Of a stretch of 64,000 bases of DNA, positions 48,218 to 57,282 are shown piece after piece. Source of the DNA: Candidatus Uhrbacteria bacterium (GTDB taxonomy: Bacteria > Patescibacteriota > Patescibacteriia > 2-12-FULL-60-25); the NCBI GenBank assembly GCA_016203535.1, contig JACQMO010000003.1, positions 1 through 64,000 of the forward strand, in the 5' to 3' direction. The notes under the pieces are model-generated. The model ran no database searches. It saw only the letters and a list, made by a program, of their open reading frames with translations, and had not been told where the DNA came from. Every line of letters starts with the position of its first letter. Position 1 is the stretch's first letter. The translations under genes and the position numbers were made by a program.

Positions 48218-49228
48218 CTAAAGAGTCACAATAGTGTTCTTTTTTGCAGAACGCTTCATGGCCTCAAGCGTCTGAACGACGCTGGAGGCGCTTGTTAGAT
48301 CCCCCTCCCCGGGGGTTCTCGAGCGGACGCATTTCAGGAAGGCGCGGAGTTCGCGAAGGAACATGTCATTCCGTCGCTCGTCTGCGTCTGCGTTGGGATA
48401 GAGCCGAATCGTCCGCAACTGCTTCGTTGTTCCGTCTTCAAGCATGACGCGGTCATTCGGAAAATCCCATGTCATCCGCCCGCGCTCGCATTGGATCTCA
48501 ACGACATGACGCTTCGGCACGCTGAAAAAATCGAGTTCAATCGACGACGCGACGCCGGATGTATGCCGAAGCGATGCGAGCGCATAATCTTCCGCGTCGA
48601 TTTTGAGACGACTGACATTTCCCGCGTGCGCGCTCACCCGTTTCACCGGCCCGAACAACGCCTGAAGATAGTCGACGACGTGCGAACCCGAATCGAGGAT
48701 CACTCCCCCGCCGGTCTTCGCGCGCGCCGCATATGTCTTCCGATAATCAACGCCCTTCCGAGACGCGGAAAGATCATGCCCCAGCACGACGCGAGCCGTG
48801 AGCGGAGCGCCGAACTTCTTCGTGCGCACCGCCTTCTCGAGCAACCGGAATCCCGGATGGAACCGGTAGTTGCAGGCGGTCATGGCGACGAGTTTTTTTC
48901 GTTTTGCCAATCGGACGAGCGCATCAACGCCGAGAAGCGTATGCGACAGCGGTTTTTCGATAAACAGGTCGCAGCCGGCGCGGGCGCAAATGAGCGCATC
49001 TTTCACATGTCGGTTTGTCGGCGTACAGATGAACGCGATGCGGAATTCGGATGCGCAGGCAGACGTCACCGGCCCAATCCGTTTAACCGGAGACCAATTG
49101 GCAAACGCGCGATCATCCGGATCCGATACGGAGATATTCCTGTATCCAAGAGACAGCAAGTTCCCGACATGCCGTTTGGCGATGGAGCCGTACCCCAGGA
49201 CGAGAATCGGAAGGTTCTTCGAGGGCAT
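48218..49228 (-). CDS. Gfo/Idh/MocA-family oxidoreductase
   Basis: A 336-aa NAD(P)-dependent sugar dehydrogenase-like protein. The Rossmann start ILVLGYGSIAKRHVGNLLSLGY is followed by the family catalytic motif in LFIEKPLSHT (EKP) near residue 92, and GGGVILDSGSHVVDYLQ with His near residue 183. The class is used to oxidise or reduce sugars in antigen pathways. It sits between pseC (1-base gap) and the class III aminotransferase. Confidence 0.88.
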   Translation of the reverse strand: MPSKNLPILVLGYGSIAKRHVGNLLSLGYRNISVSDPDDRAFANWSPVKRIGPVTSACASEFRIAFICTPTNRHVKDALICARAGCDLFIEKPLSHTLLGVDALVRLAKRKKLVAMTACNYRFHPGFRLLEKAVRTKKFGAPLTARVVLGHDLSASRKGVDYRKTYAARAKTGGGVILDSGSHVVDYLQALFGPVKRVSAHAGNVSRLKIDAEDYALASLRHTSGVASSIELDFFSVPKRHVVEIQCERGRMTWDFPNDRVMLEDGTTKQLRTIRLYPNADADERRNDMFLRELRAFLKCVRSRTPGEGDLTSASSVVQTLEAMKRSAKKNTIVTL

Positions 49229-49229
49229 A

Positions 49230-50357
49230 TCAGGAAAGGAGTTCGCGGAGCGTCGCGATGACGAACGTCTGGTCCTGATCAGTCAAATCCGGATACACCG
49301 GAAGGGAGATCTCCGCCGCGTAAAACGCTTCGGCGTTCGGACACAGCGCGCGCGCGTACCCGAGCCGCTCGTAATAGGGGTGGAGGTACACCGGAATGTA
49401 ATGGACCTGCACGCCGATGCCGGCCGCGCGCAACGCGTCGAACACTTCGCGCCGCTTCCCGGCCCATTGGCCCTTCAGTCGGATGGGAAATAAATGCCAC
49501 CCGGACCTCGCTCCGTCCGGCAAATGGACGAACTCCAGCGCAGGATGTTCTCGAAGCTCCTCCATATATCTCGCGACGATCCGATTCCGCGCCTCGATGA
49601 ACCGGTCCAACTTTTTCAGCTGGCTCAATCCCAGGGCGCAATGGATGTCCGTGACGCGGTAATTCAATCCGAGCTCCTGCATCTCATAATACCAGGCGCC
49701 GTCCGACGGATGTTCGAACCGTTCCTTCCGGATTCCGGACAGCCGGAACATCCGCATCCGTTCGGCGTATTCCGCGTTATCCGTCGTGACCGCCCCGCCG
49801 TCTCCCATCGTCATCGGTTTGATCGGATGAAAACTGAACGCCGTCATGTCTGCGAGCGAACCGATTTTCCGTCCGCCGAGGGATCCGCCGAGCGAGTGGC
49901 AACCGTCCTCAAGAACAACCAGATGATGTCTTTTCGCGATCTCCTTGATCGCCGGAATGTCCGCCGGCGTCCCCGCGTAATCCACCGGAACGATCGCTTT
50001 CGTCCGTTCCGTGATATGCCGCTCGATCTCGGCCGCGTCGATATTTCCCGTTGCCGGATCAATGTCCACGAATACCGGCTTCCCGCCCTGCCAGATCCCC
50101 GTGTTCGACGTCGACGCGAACGTCATCGGAGTCGTGATGAACTCGTCTCCGGGTTTGAGACCCATGGCGAAATATGCCGCATGAAGAGCCGCCGTCCCGT
50201 TCGGGAACACCACCGCCTCTTTCGTGCCGCAGTACGCCGCGAGCGCCCGCTCGAACTCGGCGATTTTCGGTCCCATCACCAGCGCGTCCGACCGCAAGAC
50301 CTCCACCACGGCCGCGATGTCGCCCTCCCCGATCGACTGACGGCTGTACGGGATCAT
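49230..50357 (-). CDS. pseC: PseC-like sugar-nucleotide aminotransferase
   Basis: A 375-aa DegT/DnrJ/EryC1-family PLP enzyme that aminates the 4-keto sugar made by PseB. The PLP Lys is in SFHPIKPMTMGDGGAVTT near residue 180, with VFPNGTAALHAAYFAMGL and PVDYAGTPADIPAI. ELGLNYRVTDIHCALGLSQLKKLD and YIPVYLHPYYERLGY match PseC. Its start overlaps the pseB stop by ATGA. Confidence 0.92.
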   Translation of the reverse strand: MIPYSRQSIGEGDIAAVVEVLRSDALVMGPKIAEFERALAAYCGTKEAVVFPNGTAALHAAYFAMGLKPGDEFITTPMTFASTSNTGIWQGGKPVFVDIDPATGNIDAAEIERHITERTKAIVPVDYAGTPADIPAIKEIAKRHHLVVLEDGCHSLGGSLGGRKIGSLADMTAFSFHPIKPMTMGDGGAVTTDNAEYAERMRMFRLSGIRKERFEHPSDGAWYYEMQELGLNYRVTDIHCALGLSQLKKLDRFIEARNRIVARYMEELREHPALEFVHLPDGARSGWHLFPIRLKGQWAGKRREVFDALRAAGIGVQVHYIPVYLHPYYERLGYARALCPNAEAFYAAEISLPVYPDLTDQDQTFVIATLRELLS

Positions 50358-51346
50358 ACGTCCAGCGATTTGAGCAACTCCCGCAATCCGGCTTCATCCA
50401 GCCAGTGGGAATTCGTATCGCTCGTAAAGGAGAATCCGCGTGTGAGCGGCGCGCCGCCGATCTTTCCCGCGATGTCTTTTCCGTGCGTGAATTCCGGATA
50501 AATCACATAGTGCCGTTCCTGCTCCAGCGTGTGCGGCGATTCCTCCGGCGTCACGAGAACCTCGTGCAATTTTTCGCCCGGCCGGATTCCGATGATCTTC
50601 ATCTCGCATTCCGGCGCGAGAAGTTTCAGCAAATCCTTCACCTTCATGCTCGGGATTTTCGGGATGAAAATTTCCCCGCCGACCATGTTGCGCAAGCCGT
50701 GCATGACGAGCTCGACTCCCTGGTCCAACGTGATCCAAAACCGCGTCATGTCTTCGTGCGTCAGCTTCACGACGCCGGTCTTCCGCTGTTCTTCGATGAG
50801 TTTGAGTAAGCTCCCGCGGCTGCCGAGGACGTTGCCATAACGGACGGCCGCGAAGACGGTCCGGTCGCCGGACGAATGGGCGGCGCTGATCGCGAGCCGC
50901 TCCGCGCACAGTTTCGTCGCGCCGTAGAGATTCGCCGGGTTCGCGGCCTTGTCGGTGGAGATAAGGAGGACCTTTCCGACGCCTTGGTCGATCGCCGCAT
51001 GGATGACGTTCTGCGTCCCGATCACGTTCGTTTGGATCGCTTCGAACGGGTTGTATTCGAGCGACGGGACTTGTTTCAACGCGGCGGCATGGATGACGAC
51101 GTCGACGCCGTAAAAGGCGCGGTTCACGCGGGAGATGTCGCGTACGTCGCCCAAAAAATACCGAAGGCGCTCGTCGTGGGCCGCAAAGACGGACTGCATC
51201 TGTGACTGCTTGAGTTCATCACGGCTGAACACGACCACGTGCCGCGCATCTGAACGGTCGAGAAGCGTTTTGACAAGACGCTGTCCGAGGGAACCCGTTC
51301 CGCCGGTGATGAGAATCCGTTTACCGCTCAAGAAATCCAAGTTCAT
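50354..51346 (-). CDS. pseB: PseB-like UDP-GlcNAc 4,6-dehydratase (inverting)
   Basis: A 330-aa extended SDR that begins pseudaminic acid synthesis from UDP-GlcNAc. Motifs: ILITGGTGSLGQRLVKTLL, VVFSRDELKQSQMQSVF, HAAALKQVPSLEYNPFEAIQTN, STDKAANPANLYGATKLCAE with the catalytic YxxxK, and RYGNVLGSRGSL. RDELKQ and AALKQVP are PseB/FlaA1 hallmarks. The ATG at 51346 precedes the standard N-terminus. Confidence 0.94.
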   Translation of the reverse strand: MNLDFLSGKRILITGGTGSLGQRLVKTLLDRSDARHVVVFSRDELKQSQMQSVFAAHDERLRYFLGDVRDISRVNRAFYGVDVVIHAAALKQVPSLEYNPFEAIQTNVIGTQNVIHAAIDQGVGKVLLISTDKAANPANLYGATKLCAERLAISAAHSSGDRTVFAAVRYGNVLGSRGSLLKLIEEQRKTGVVKLTHEDMTRFWITLDQGVELVMHGLRNMVGGEIFIPKIPSMKVKDLLKLLAPECEMKIIGIRPGEKLHEVLVTPEESPHTLEQERHYVIYPEFTHGKDIAGKIGGAPLTRGFSFTSDTNSHWLDEAGLRELLKSLDV

Positions 51347-51353
51347 AGTTAGG

Positions 51354-52445
51354 TTAGGAGTTAACCGTTTTTTCAGGCGAAGCGCAAGCATCCGGGAGCG
51401 TTTCCGCGTACCGTTCCGTGAACAATCGCTCATCCGACTCGAACGCCGCGCGCGAACAATACTTCACCCCCCGATAATACGGCCGGAAGTCTCCGACGAA
51501 TCCGCGCTTGAACAACGCGATGTTCCGCTGTTTCGCGTCCGGATAACAATCCCGCTGCGCAGAAGGACTTGCCGGCTGCCCGGTGTCGATCGATCGGACG
51601 CCCCGACGTTGCAATTCCTGCATCGCCGTATAGAGCATCCCATGATAGAGCGGTTTTCCTGTTACGTCCGGATCATCGGCGCCGGACGCATACAGAGCCT
51701 TGCCGTTTTGAAATTCAAAATAGGCGCACACGGCCGGCGACCCGCGATACCGAAGCCCGACCATCATCGCTTCCCCGCGTTCCAATTGCGCGAACTGCGC
51801 GTCAAACGTCTCCTTCGGGCGCGTCACGCGGCCGGCGCACTTTTCGTGAAGGGCGCGGTAGATCTCATGCCGCTCATACGCGTCCGACGTCTCGCGATCA
51901 ACAACGAACGGTTCGATATCCGGGTCGCGGAGGATCCGCTTGATATCGTACTCATGCCCGTGACGGCCGGCAGTAAGCAGATTGCGCGCCGGATCGAGGT
52001 CGATGGCGTACGCGAGAATGGATGCGTCTAAAAAACCGAATCGCTGAAGCAGATTGTATGGATGATCATCTAACGGATCGAACATGAGCTTGATGCATTC
52101 GGTTCGTTCGGCCTCCGCGGCCTCGGTGAGATGCCCCATCACGTCCTTCCAGACACCCGGATCGGCGACGAGCGGCGCGAGCGTATATTCGCCGACAAGA
52201 GAAATCTGTCGGCGTCCGTCCAGCTGTTCAATCGGCACAACGGCCGCGGCGATCGGTTTGCCGTCGCGAAGGGCAAGAAAGCTCCGATCCCCCACGCCGA
52301 AACCGCGGCTCTGTGAGATCCCCGACTGCCAGTCGAAAAAACTCCGCGCCGCGCGCGGACCGGCTCCCGTTTCCGCGACAAGCTTCTCCCAACCGGCCCA
52401 GAAAGCCGACGGATCAATCACTCGCTCAAGCCAAATCAATGCCAT
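51354..52445 (-). CDS. FemAB-like/GNAT-fold acyltransferase
   Basis: A 363-aa protein whose C-terminal half resembles the BioF2/FemAB-type GNAT domain (RYRGSPAVCAYFEFQNGKALYASGADD, then GMLYTAMQELQRRGVRSIDTGQPASPS and ALFKRGFVGDFRPYYRGVKY). In glycan loci these proteins transfer acyl or aminoacyl groups onto sugars. It lies between the ABC exporter gene (1-base gap) and pseB (7 bases). It is also a possible source of the N-acetyl step. Confidence 0.7.
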   Translation of the reverse strand: MALIWLERVIDPSAFWAGWEKLVAETGAGPRAARSFFDWQSGISQSRGFGVGDRSFLALRDGKPIAAAVVPIEQLDGRRQISLVGEYTLAPLVADPGVWKDVMGHLTEAAEAERTECIKLMFDPLDDHPYNLLQRFGFLDASILAYAIDLDPARNLLTAGRHGHEYDIKRILRDPDIEPFVVDRETSDAYERHEIYRALHEKCAGRVTRPKETFDAQFAQLERGEAMMVGLRYRGSPAVCAYFEFQNGKALYASGADDPDVTGKPLYHGMLYTAMQELQRRGVRSIDTGQPASPSAQRDCYPDAKQRNIALFKRGFVGDFRPYYRGVKYCSRAAFESDERLFTERYAETLPDACASPEKTVNS

Positions 52446-52446
52446 A

Positions 52447-54243
52447 TTATTTCGATGCGATGGAATAGGTCCGCGCAAAATAGGATTCCGGATCGTTCAG
52501 AAGATCCTGCGGCCGGCCTTCTTCGATGATCGTGCCGTCCGCCAACACGAAAATCCGATCGGTATTCAGCACCGTGGACAACCGGTGCGCGATCATGAGC
52601 ACGGTGATCTTCCCCCGCAGCCCTTCGATCACCTGCTGGATCTGCCGCTCGGATTCGTTATCCAATGAACTCGTTGCTTCGTCCAAAATGAGCAGCTGCG
52701 GTTTTCGCGCGAGGACGCGCGCGATGATGAGGCGTTGCCGTTGTCCGACGGAAAGCAACGTCCCGCGCTCACCGATCACCGTGTCGTATCCGTTCGGAAG
52801 GGACCGGATGAACTCGTGGATATTCGCCTGTTTCGCTGCTTCGTGTATCTCCTCGTCCGTCAGGCGCGTGTCATAAAACCGGATGTTGTTCGTCACCGTG
52901 TCATTCATGAGGAACACGTCCTGCGAGACATATCCCACGTTCGCCCTCCATGCATCGCGCCGGATCGCCGCCGCATCCGTTCCGTCGACGAGAATTTGAC
53001 CGGTGATCGGATCAAACAACCGAAGGAGCAAATCGACGAGCGTGGTCTTTCCGGCGCCGGACGGCCCGATGAGCCCAATGACCTGCCCTTTTTTGATGGT
53101 GAGGTTCACGTCCGACAGCACCGGCGGCCGCCCGGGATATCCGAATCCGAGATCGCGACACTCCACCGTTTGTTCAAATGTGAAATCTTCCGTCCCCGGA
53201 TCCAGTTCGGCGCTGGCGAGGGCGCGGTCCTGCGTCGCGACCACCGCCTGGAGATAGGGAGTATATTCGAAAATTTCCCTTAAACTTCCCTGCGCTAATT
53301 GAAAATAAATAAAAATACGTTGGATAAGGTAAATGACAGCAACAAATGATCCAATCTGAAAACCAGCTGCCTTATAGGAAAAGGCAAAAATAATACAAAT
53401 AAAAATAACCCCAATTGGCTGCATCAGCACATCCCCCAAGGATCGCAGTATGGAGATTCGATTTCTGGTATCCCGTAGAATATTGAAATAGTGAGAGCCC
53501 TTATCAGCAACGATACGTTCCGCCGACACAGACTTCACCGCTTTCATTCCGATAGTACTTTCGCTCAAAAAATGGGAAACTTTTTTATAGAGCGTCTCGA
53601 TATCATGAGAAAATTTTTTACTTCTACCTAAAAGTGGCCTGAAAAAGAAAAAGATACATATCCCAAAAAAGAAAGTAAAAATCGTTAGCGTTGCCGAAAT
53701 GTTTAATGCGATAATCAAATAAATTGTCAGGTTGAAGGCAATAATAATAAGGTTACAAAGGTGTTCTAAAACGACTCCACTGTAATTCACATCCGTTAGT
53801 ATCATTGTCGCCATGTGACCAAGCTTTTCACGCAAAGCATATGACCAACTGGCCCCGAGAAAAGCTTTAAGGAGAGCCTCTCTTTGGGACGTCTCATATG
53901 AGGTAATAATACGGGTTTTTATGATTGAGCCAGCAAAGACGACCGCGGCCCGTAGGAAAAACAGAAGCGCGATGAACAGCAGGAGGTATTTCAGCGTGAA
54001 CGGGATGTGGAGCGACGTGAAAAAAAAACGGATCGTACGGGAAATGGGGTCGTTCGCGGCGGTCGGATCCGCGCCCGGGATGAGAAACGCGAAGAGCGGT
54101 ACGAGCGCGTTCACGCCGATCCCTTCGAACAGACCGCTCAAAAAACCGACCGCGATGAGCTTTGCGATGTTCATCCGATACACGCCGAACGCCCGACGGA
54201 TCAGTCGGGCGAACGACGACGCTTTCGTGAAGAAGACCTTCAT
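52447..54243 (-). CDS. ABC transporter, fused permease and ATPase (PglK/MsbA-like)
   Basis: A 598-aa half-transporter. Five to six membrane helices fill residues 20-330. The ATPase follows: Walker A GLIGPSGAGKTTLVDLLLRLF, signature LLSVGQRQRLIIARVLA (LSVGQ in place of LSGGQ), Walker B LLILDEATSSLDNESE and the H-loop IAHRLSTV. The likely role is flipping or export of a lipid-linked glycan. The DNA for residues about 100-325 (53270-53940) is visibly AT-rich while both ends are GC-rich, which suggests a recombinant gene. Confidence 0.92.
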   Translation of the reverse strand: MKVFFTKASSFARLIRRAFGVYRMNIAKLIAVGFLSGLFEGIGVNALVPLFAFLIPGADPTAANDPISRTIRFFFTSLHIPFTLKYLLLFIALLFFLRAAVVFAGSIIKTRIITSYETSQREALLKAFLGASWSYALREKLGHMATMILTDVNYSGVVLEHLCNLIIIAFNLTIYLIIALNISATLTIFTFFFGICIFFFFRPLLGRSKKFSHDIETLYKKVSHFLSESTIGMKAVKSVSAERIVADKGSHYFNILRDTRNRISILRSLGDVLMQPIGVIFICIIFAFSYKAAGFQIGSFVAVIYLIQRIFIYFQLAQGSLREIFEYTPYLQAVVATQDRALASAELDPGTEDFTFEQTVECRDLGFGYPGRPPVLSDVNLTIKKGQVIGLIGPSGAGKTTLVDLLLRLFDPITGQILVDGTDAAAIRRDAWRANVGYVSQDVFLMNDTVTNNIRFYDTRLTDEEIHEAAKQANIHEFIRSLPNGYDTVIGERGTLLSVGQRQRLIIARVLARKPQLLILDEATSSLDNESERQIQQVIEGLRGKITVLMIAHRLSTVLNTDRIFVLADGTIIEEGRPQDLLNDPESYFARTYSIASK

Positions 54244-54247
54244 ACCA

Positions 54248-54496
54248 TTACCAAGGATTGATCTCCTCCACCACCTTCTTTTTCAACTTGAGGTAAGACT
54301 TCACGGCCTTCTGTTCAACCTTCGGCGACACGAGCCGCAAAATTTCTTTCCCGAGGATTCGATATTGCTTGCCGATCTTGTTCGCGCGGATCAATCCCTT
54401 TTTCAAGAGCCGTTTCATCGTGCTGTTGCTCACCTTGAGCAGTTCCTGCGTCTCCTCCGTCGTATACACGGCATGAGGTTCGATCTCGCGTGTCAT
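54248..54496 (-). CDS. Small HTH (excisionase/MerR-like) DNA-binding protein
   Basis: An 82-aa protein with an N-terminal helix-turn-helix of the excisionase/MerR-like kind: VYTTEETQELLKVSNSTMKRLLKKGLIRANKIGKQYRILGKEIL, where the wing GKQYRI follows the recognition helix. The remaining 30 residues are Lys-rich (AVKSYLKLKKKVVEEINPW). It stops 4 bases before the ABC exporter gene start and so heads the operon running to 46920. Its promoter has the start codon 7 bases after the -10. It may regulate both operons that diverge here (inference). Confidence 0.82.
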   Translation of the reverse strand: MTREIEPHAVYTTEETQELLKVSNSTMKRLLKKGLIRANKIGKQYRILGKEILRLVSPKVEQKAVKSYLKLKKKVVEEINPW

Positions 54497-54503
54497 ATGC
54501 CCT

Positions 54504-54532
54504 ACGATACGTTCGGTGTCATATGGTGTCAA
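54504..54532 (-). promoter_or_regulatory. Sigma70 promoter of the HTH-ABC-pseB-pseC operon
   Basis: Minus strand TTGACA (54527-54532), 17-bp spacer, TATCGT (54504-54509). The ATG at 54496 begins 7 bases later, so the mRNA is predicted to be leaderless. The -35 overlaps the second GTGTC unit. Confidence 0.75.
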
Positions 54533-54544
54533 GAAGTGTCTCTT
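54515..54544. promoter_or_regulatory. Candidate operator: three GTGTC units at 10-bp steps
   Basis: GGTGTCATAT, GGTGTCAAGA and AGTGTCTCTT lie head to tail, with GTGTC at 54516, 54526 and 54536: exactly one helical turn apart. A related GTGTCATATG run lies at 54490-54499 over the HTH start codon. The units sit between the two divergent promoters. Confidence 0.55.
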
Positions 54545-54571
54545 GATAGCTGATCCAGCCCCTGATATAGT
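54543..54571 (+). promoter_or_regulatory. Sigma70 promoter of the capsule-type operon
   Basis: TTGATA (54543-54548), 17-bp spacer, TATAGT (54566-54571), 12 bases before the ATG at 54584. Confidence 0.7.
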
Positions 54572-54583
54572 CCTCAAACTCCT

Positions 54584-56092
54584 ATGGACACCTGCCTGAA
54601 CGGCAAGCGCATCCTGATTCTCCAGCAACGCGGCTGGGCGCTCACGATCGGCCATTTTTTGGCGAAAAAACTCCAGGCCGAAGGGTGCCGGCTCGCGGCG
54701 ATCACGCTTAAGCGTTCGACGGACGAATTCGTCCGGTCCCAGACGGACGTGCGCTACGACCTCCTCATGAGCAACGATGAGGTGATGGAGGACCCGAAAA
54801 AATTCCTGCGCGAAGAGACCGTCAGTCTCGAAGAGGTGTGCCGCGAACTCGGCGTCGACTCCGTCTGGCCGATCGTGATGACGCTCCGCCACCACGTGCG
54901 CTCGTACAAGGACAAATTTTATTACGGGTTCAAGCAGAATGTTCCGGACGAGGAGATCGTGGACTACGTCAAAGCGACGTACCTGTATATCCGCCGAATC
55001 TTCCGGGATTTCAATCCAGACGTGATCCTCACGCCGAATTTCGTCGCGCTCCCCCACATCATGCTGAACCTCTACGCCGCAAAACGCGGGGTGAAGATGG
55101 TCGGCGTGACGGACGCGAAAGTGAAGGGTATCTTCATCTTTTCACACAGCTACCGGGACGATGCCGGTCCGTTTTATGACCGCGTGGACGAATTGAACGA
55201 CAGACGTGCGGAAAGTCCGAACCGCGAACGCGCGAAAACCTATATCGAAGAATTCCGGAAGGAATTCAAACGGCCGAGCTATCTCAAGAACGCAGCGCGA
55301 AAAACGCTCTGGAAACGGATACGGCATGAATTAAGTCCGTATCGTCTCATCTGGAAATGGGTTACCGACCGGCCGGTGAACCATCTGAAAAATCTCGGGA
55401 TCACGGCGGATTACCGGCCGCCGCGCATCATTCTGCGCGACTTCTACGCGGGGAAAAGATACCGGCGATACGCCGAGCGGTTTCCGTACGTCCCATTGGA
55501 ACAAATCGGGAAATGCATCTATTTCCCGCTCCAGTTCCAGCCGGAAGCGACGATCGACGTGATCGCGCCGTATTTCAGCAACCAGATCGAGACGGCGCGC
55601 CTCATCGCCATGTCCCTTCCGGACGACTATACGCTTGTCGTGAAAGAACACCCGGAAATGGTGGGGCTCCGTCCCCCGTCGTACCTCGAAAAAATCGCGC
55701 GCACGCCGAACGTGAAACTGATCGACTGGCGGATTCCGAGCGACGTCGTCATCAAGAAGGCCGACCTCATCGTGAGCGCGAACAGCACGACGCTTGCCGA
55801 AGCCGCGTTCTACAACAAACCCGCGATCCAGCTGGGAAACCTCGGCACGACCCTCAAGATGCCGCACGTCGTGAAGCATTCGGATGTCTCAACGATCTCA
55901 ACGACCATCCGCGAACGGCTCCGCGCGGATCTCCGGACGCCGGACTATGAGCGGCGTCTCGAAAACTTCGTTGCCGCGGCGTACGACACGGGTTTTGACA
56001 TCCCGTACGTCTCCGTGTGGGAAGGAAAAGACGCCGAACTCCTGAACCCCCTTTGGGAGACCTACCGGCAAGAAATCGCCTCCTCCTTTTAA
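54584..56092 (+). CDS. Capsule-type surface glycan biosynthesis protein
   Basis: A 502-aa soluble protein with a GT-B-like layout. The C-terminal half has KCIYFPLQFQPEATIDVIAPYF, TLVVKEHPEMVGLRPPSYLEKI, VKLIDWRIPSDVVIKKADLIVSANSTTLAEAAFYNKPAIQLGN, which resembles the KpsC/KpsS capsule transferase region (KEHP and a Ser/Thr-rich donor loop). The family adds Kdo or other linker sugars to a lipid. Here the donor is unknown. It heads a plus-strand operon with its own promoter. GC content is high, unlike the genes that follow it. Confidence 0.72.
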   Translation: MDTCLNGKRILILQQRGWALTIGHFLAKKLQAEGCRLAAITLKRSTDEFVRSQTDVRYDLLMSNDEVMEDPKKFLREETVSLEEVCRELGVDSVWPIVMTLRHHVRSYKDKFYYGFKQNVPDEEIVDYVKATYLYIRRIFRDFNPDVILTPNFVALPHIMLNLYAAKRGVKMVGVTDAKVKGIFIFSHSYRDDAGPFYDRVDELNDRRAESPNRERAKTYIEEFRKEFKRPSYLKNAARKTLWKRIRHELSPYRLIWKWVTDRPVNHLKNLGITADYRPPRIILRDFYAGKRYRRYAERFPYVPLEQIGKCIYFPLQFQPEATIDVIAPYFSNQIETARLIAMSLPDDYTLVVKEHPEMVGLRPPSYLEKIARTPNVKLIDWRIPSDVVIKKADLIVSANSTTLAEAAFYNKPAIQLGNLGTTLKMPHVVKHSDVSTISTTIRERLRADLRTPDYERRLENFVAAAYDTGFDIPYVSVWEGKDAELLNPLWETYRQEIASSF

Positions 56093-56106
56093 TACGTAAC
56101 CTAGTT

Positions 56107-57282
56107 ATGAATTCAGCGCCTCGTAATAAACCAAACCTCCTGAGCGTCGCGTGGATCGGCCATGGTGATTTCGGCGATGAAGTAATGGCATATGTCATGC
56201 GCTCCTTTTTAAAATCCTTGGGGATGGAAAAGCTGACGTATTACGAAGCGGGTCCTGAACCCCGCTTCATTGGTAAAAACGATCTTTTCGCTCCAGCCCT
56301 TCATCGGCATGATACGCGGTCTGTCGTGAAAAAGATTTTCGACGCGTTCGCGCTCCCCTACTTCGATGCACTTGTAATCGGCGGCGGTTCAATATTTCAC
56401 TCTGCAAATAGCATCAAATGGAAGCATGAGATAACTAGAAAAATGAAGTATGGCAATCGGAACGCATTTACGGCCTGTGTGGGGGTTTCGCTCGGACCTT
56501 TTGCGACAAAAAATGATGAAGCTGCTTGTGGCAAGCTCCTTGATGAAATTGATATCGTCATCCTGCGTGACGAGTCATCGTATGCGATAGCCAAATCCAT
56601 CAGTCGAAATCCCAACATTCACACGTCCTTCGATTCCTCCTTCCTGCTGCAAGACATACGCTTTCAACAAATGAAAATAAAAAAACCTTTACAGAGAAAA
56701 ACAGTCGGCATCATCCTTGTCTACGGCACGGAAGCGACCGCCTCGTACTCGGAGGAATGTTTAATCTCGACATATACCAGGATTGTTGAACATACGCTTA
56801 AAAAGGATCATGACGTGATGCTACTCACGCTCTACACCGGCTCCTCTTTTCAAGATCGACGTATCAATAAAGAAATCCAGCGACGCATCAATCAACCGGA
56901 TCGCGTACGCATGCACGAATTCGGTGGTGATATCACCAAGACGATCGAGGCACTGAGTAATTGTGACGTGATCATATCCATGCGTCTGCACGGAATTATT
57001 TTCGCTTACGCTCTTGGCATACCGTTTATTTCCATCGGCTACAATCCGAAAAATCGTTTTTTTTGCACATCAGTACATTATCCGGAGCGCTTCACGTTCG
57101 AAATTGAAATCTTGTCGGACATCCGACCCCTTCTCGATACGTTTGATGAACTCTGCCAGCAGGACCGTTCTGTGTTTGCAGAATCGGAACCGGTTGAAAA
57201 AATCTCAAGTATCGTTCGTCATAATTTCGACCTGTTTGGTAAAGCCCTACGGCGCCATCTTTTACAAGCCGGAGTACTATGA
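56107..57282 (+). CDS. Polysaccharide pyruvyl transferase-family protein
   Basis: A 391-aa protein with the CsaB/WcaK-type pattern: LLSVAWIGHGDFGDEVMAYVM at the start, DALVIGGGSIFHSAN near residue 98, VILRDESSYAIAKSI near 155 and CDVIISMRLHGIIFAYALGIPFISIGYNPK near 290. Such enzymes place a pyruvyl ketal on glycans. The ATG at 56107 follows a stop-rich gap; an earlier in-frame ATG reads into the previous gene. The DNA is visibly more AT-rich than upstream genes, a sign of transfer. Confidence 0.82.
   Translation: MNSAPRNKPNLLSVAWIGHGDFGDEVMAYVMRSFLKSLGMEKLTYYEAGPEPRFIGKNDLFAPALHRHDTRSVVKKIFDAFALPYFDALVIGGGSIFHSANSIKWKHEITRKMKYGNRNAFTACVGVSLGPFATKNDEAACGKLLDEIDIVILRDESSYAIAKSISRNPNIHTSFDSSFLLQDIRFQQMKIKKPLQRKTVGIILVYGTEATASYSEECLISTYTRIVEHTLKKDHDVMLLTLYTGSSFQDRRINKEIQRRINQPDRVRMHEFGGDITKTIEALSNCDVIISMRLHGIIFAYALGIPFISIGYNPKNRFFCTSVHYPERFTFEIEILSDIRPLLDTFDELCQQDRSVFAESEPVEKISSIVRHNFDLFGKALRRHLLQAGVL

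Noticed and set aside
54490..54540. GTGTC repeats as the start of a CRISPR array
   Set aside because: Units are only 10 bp apart with no spacers, and no cas genes are present.
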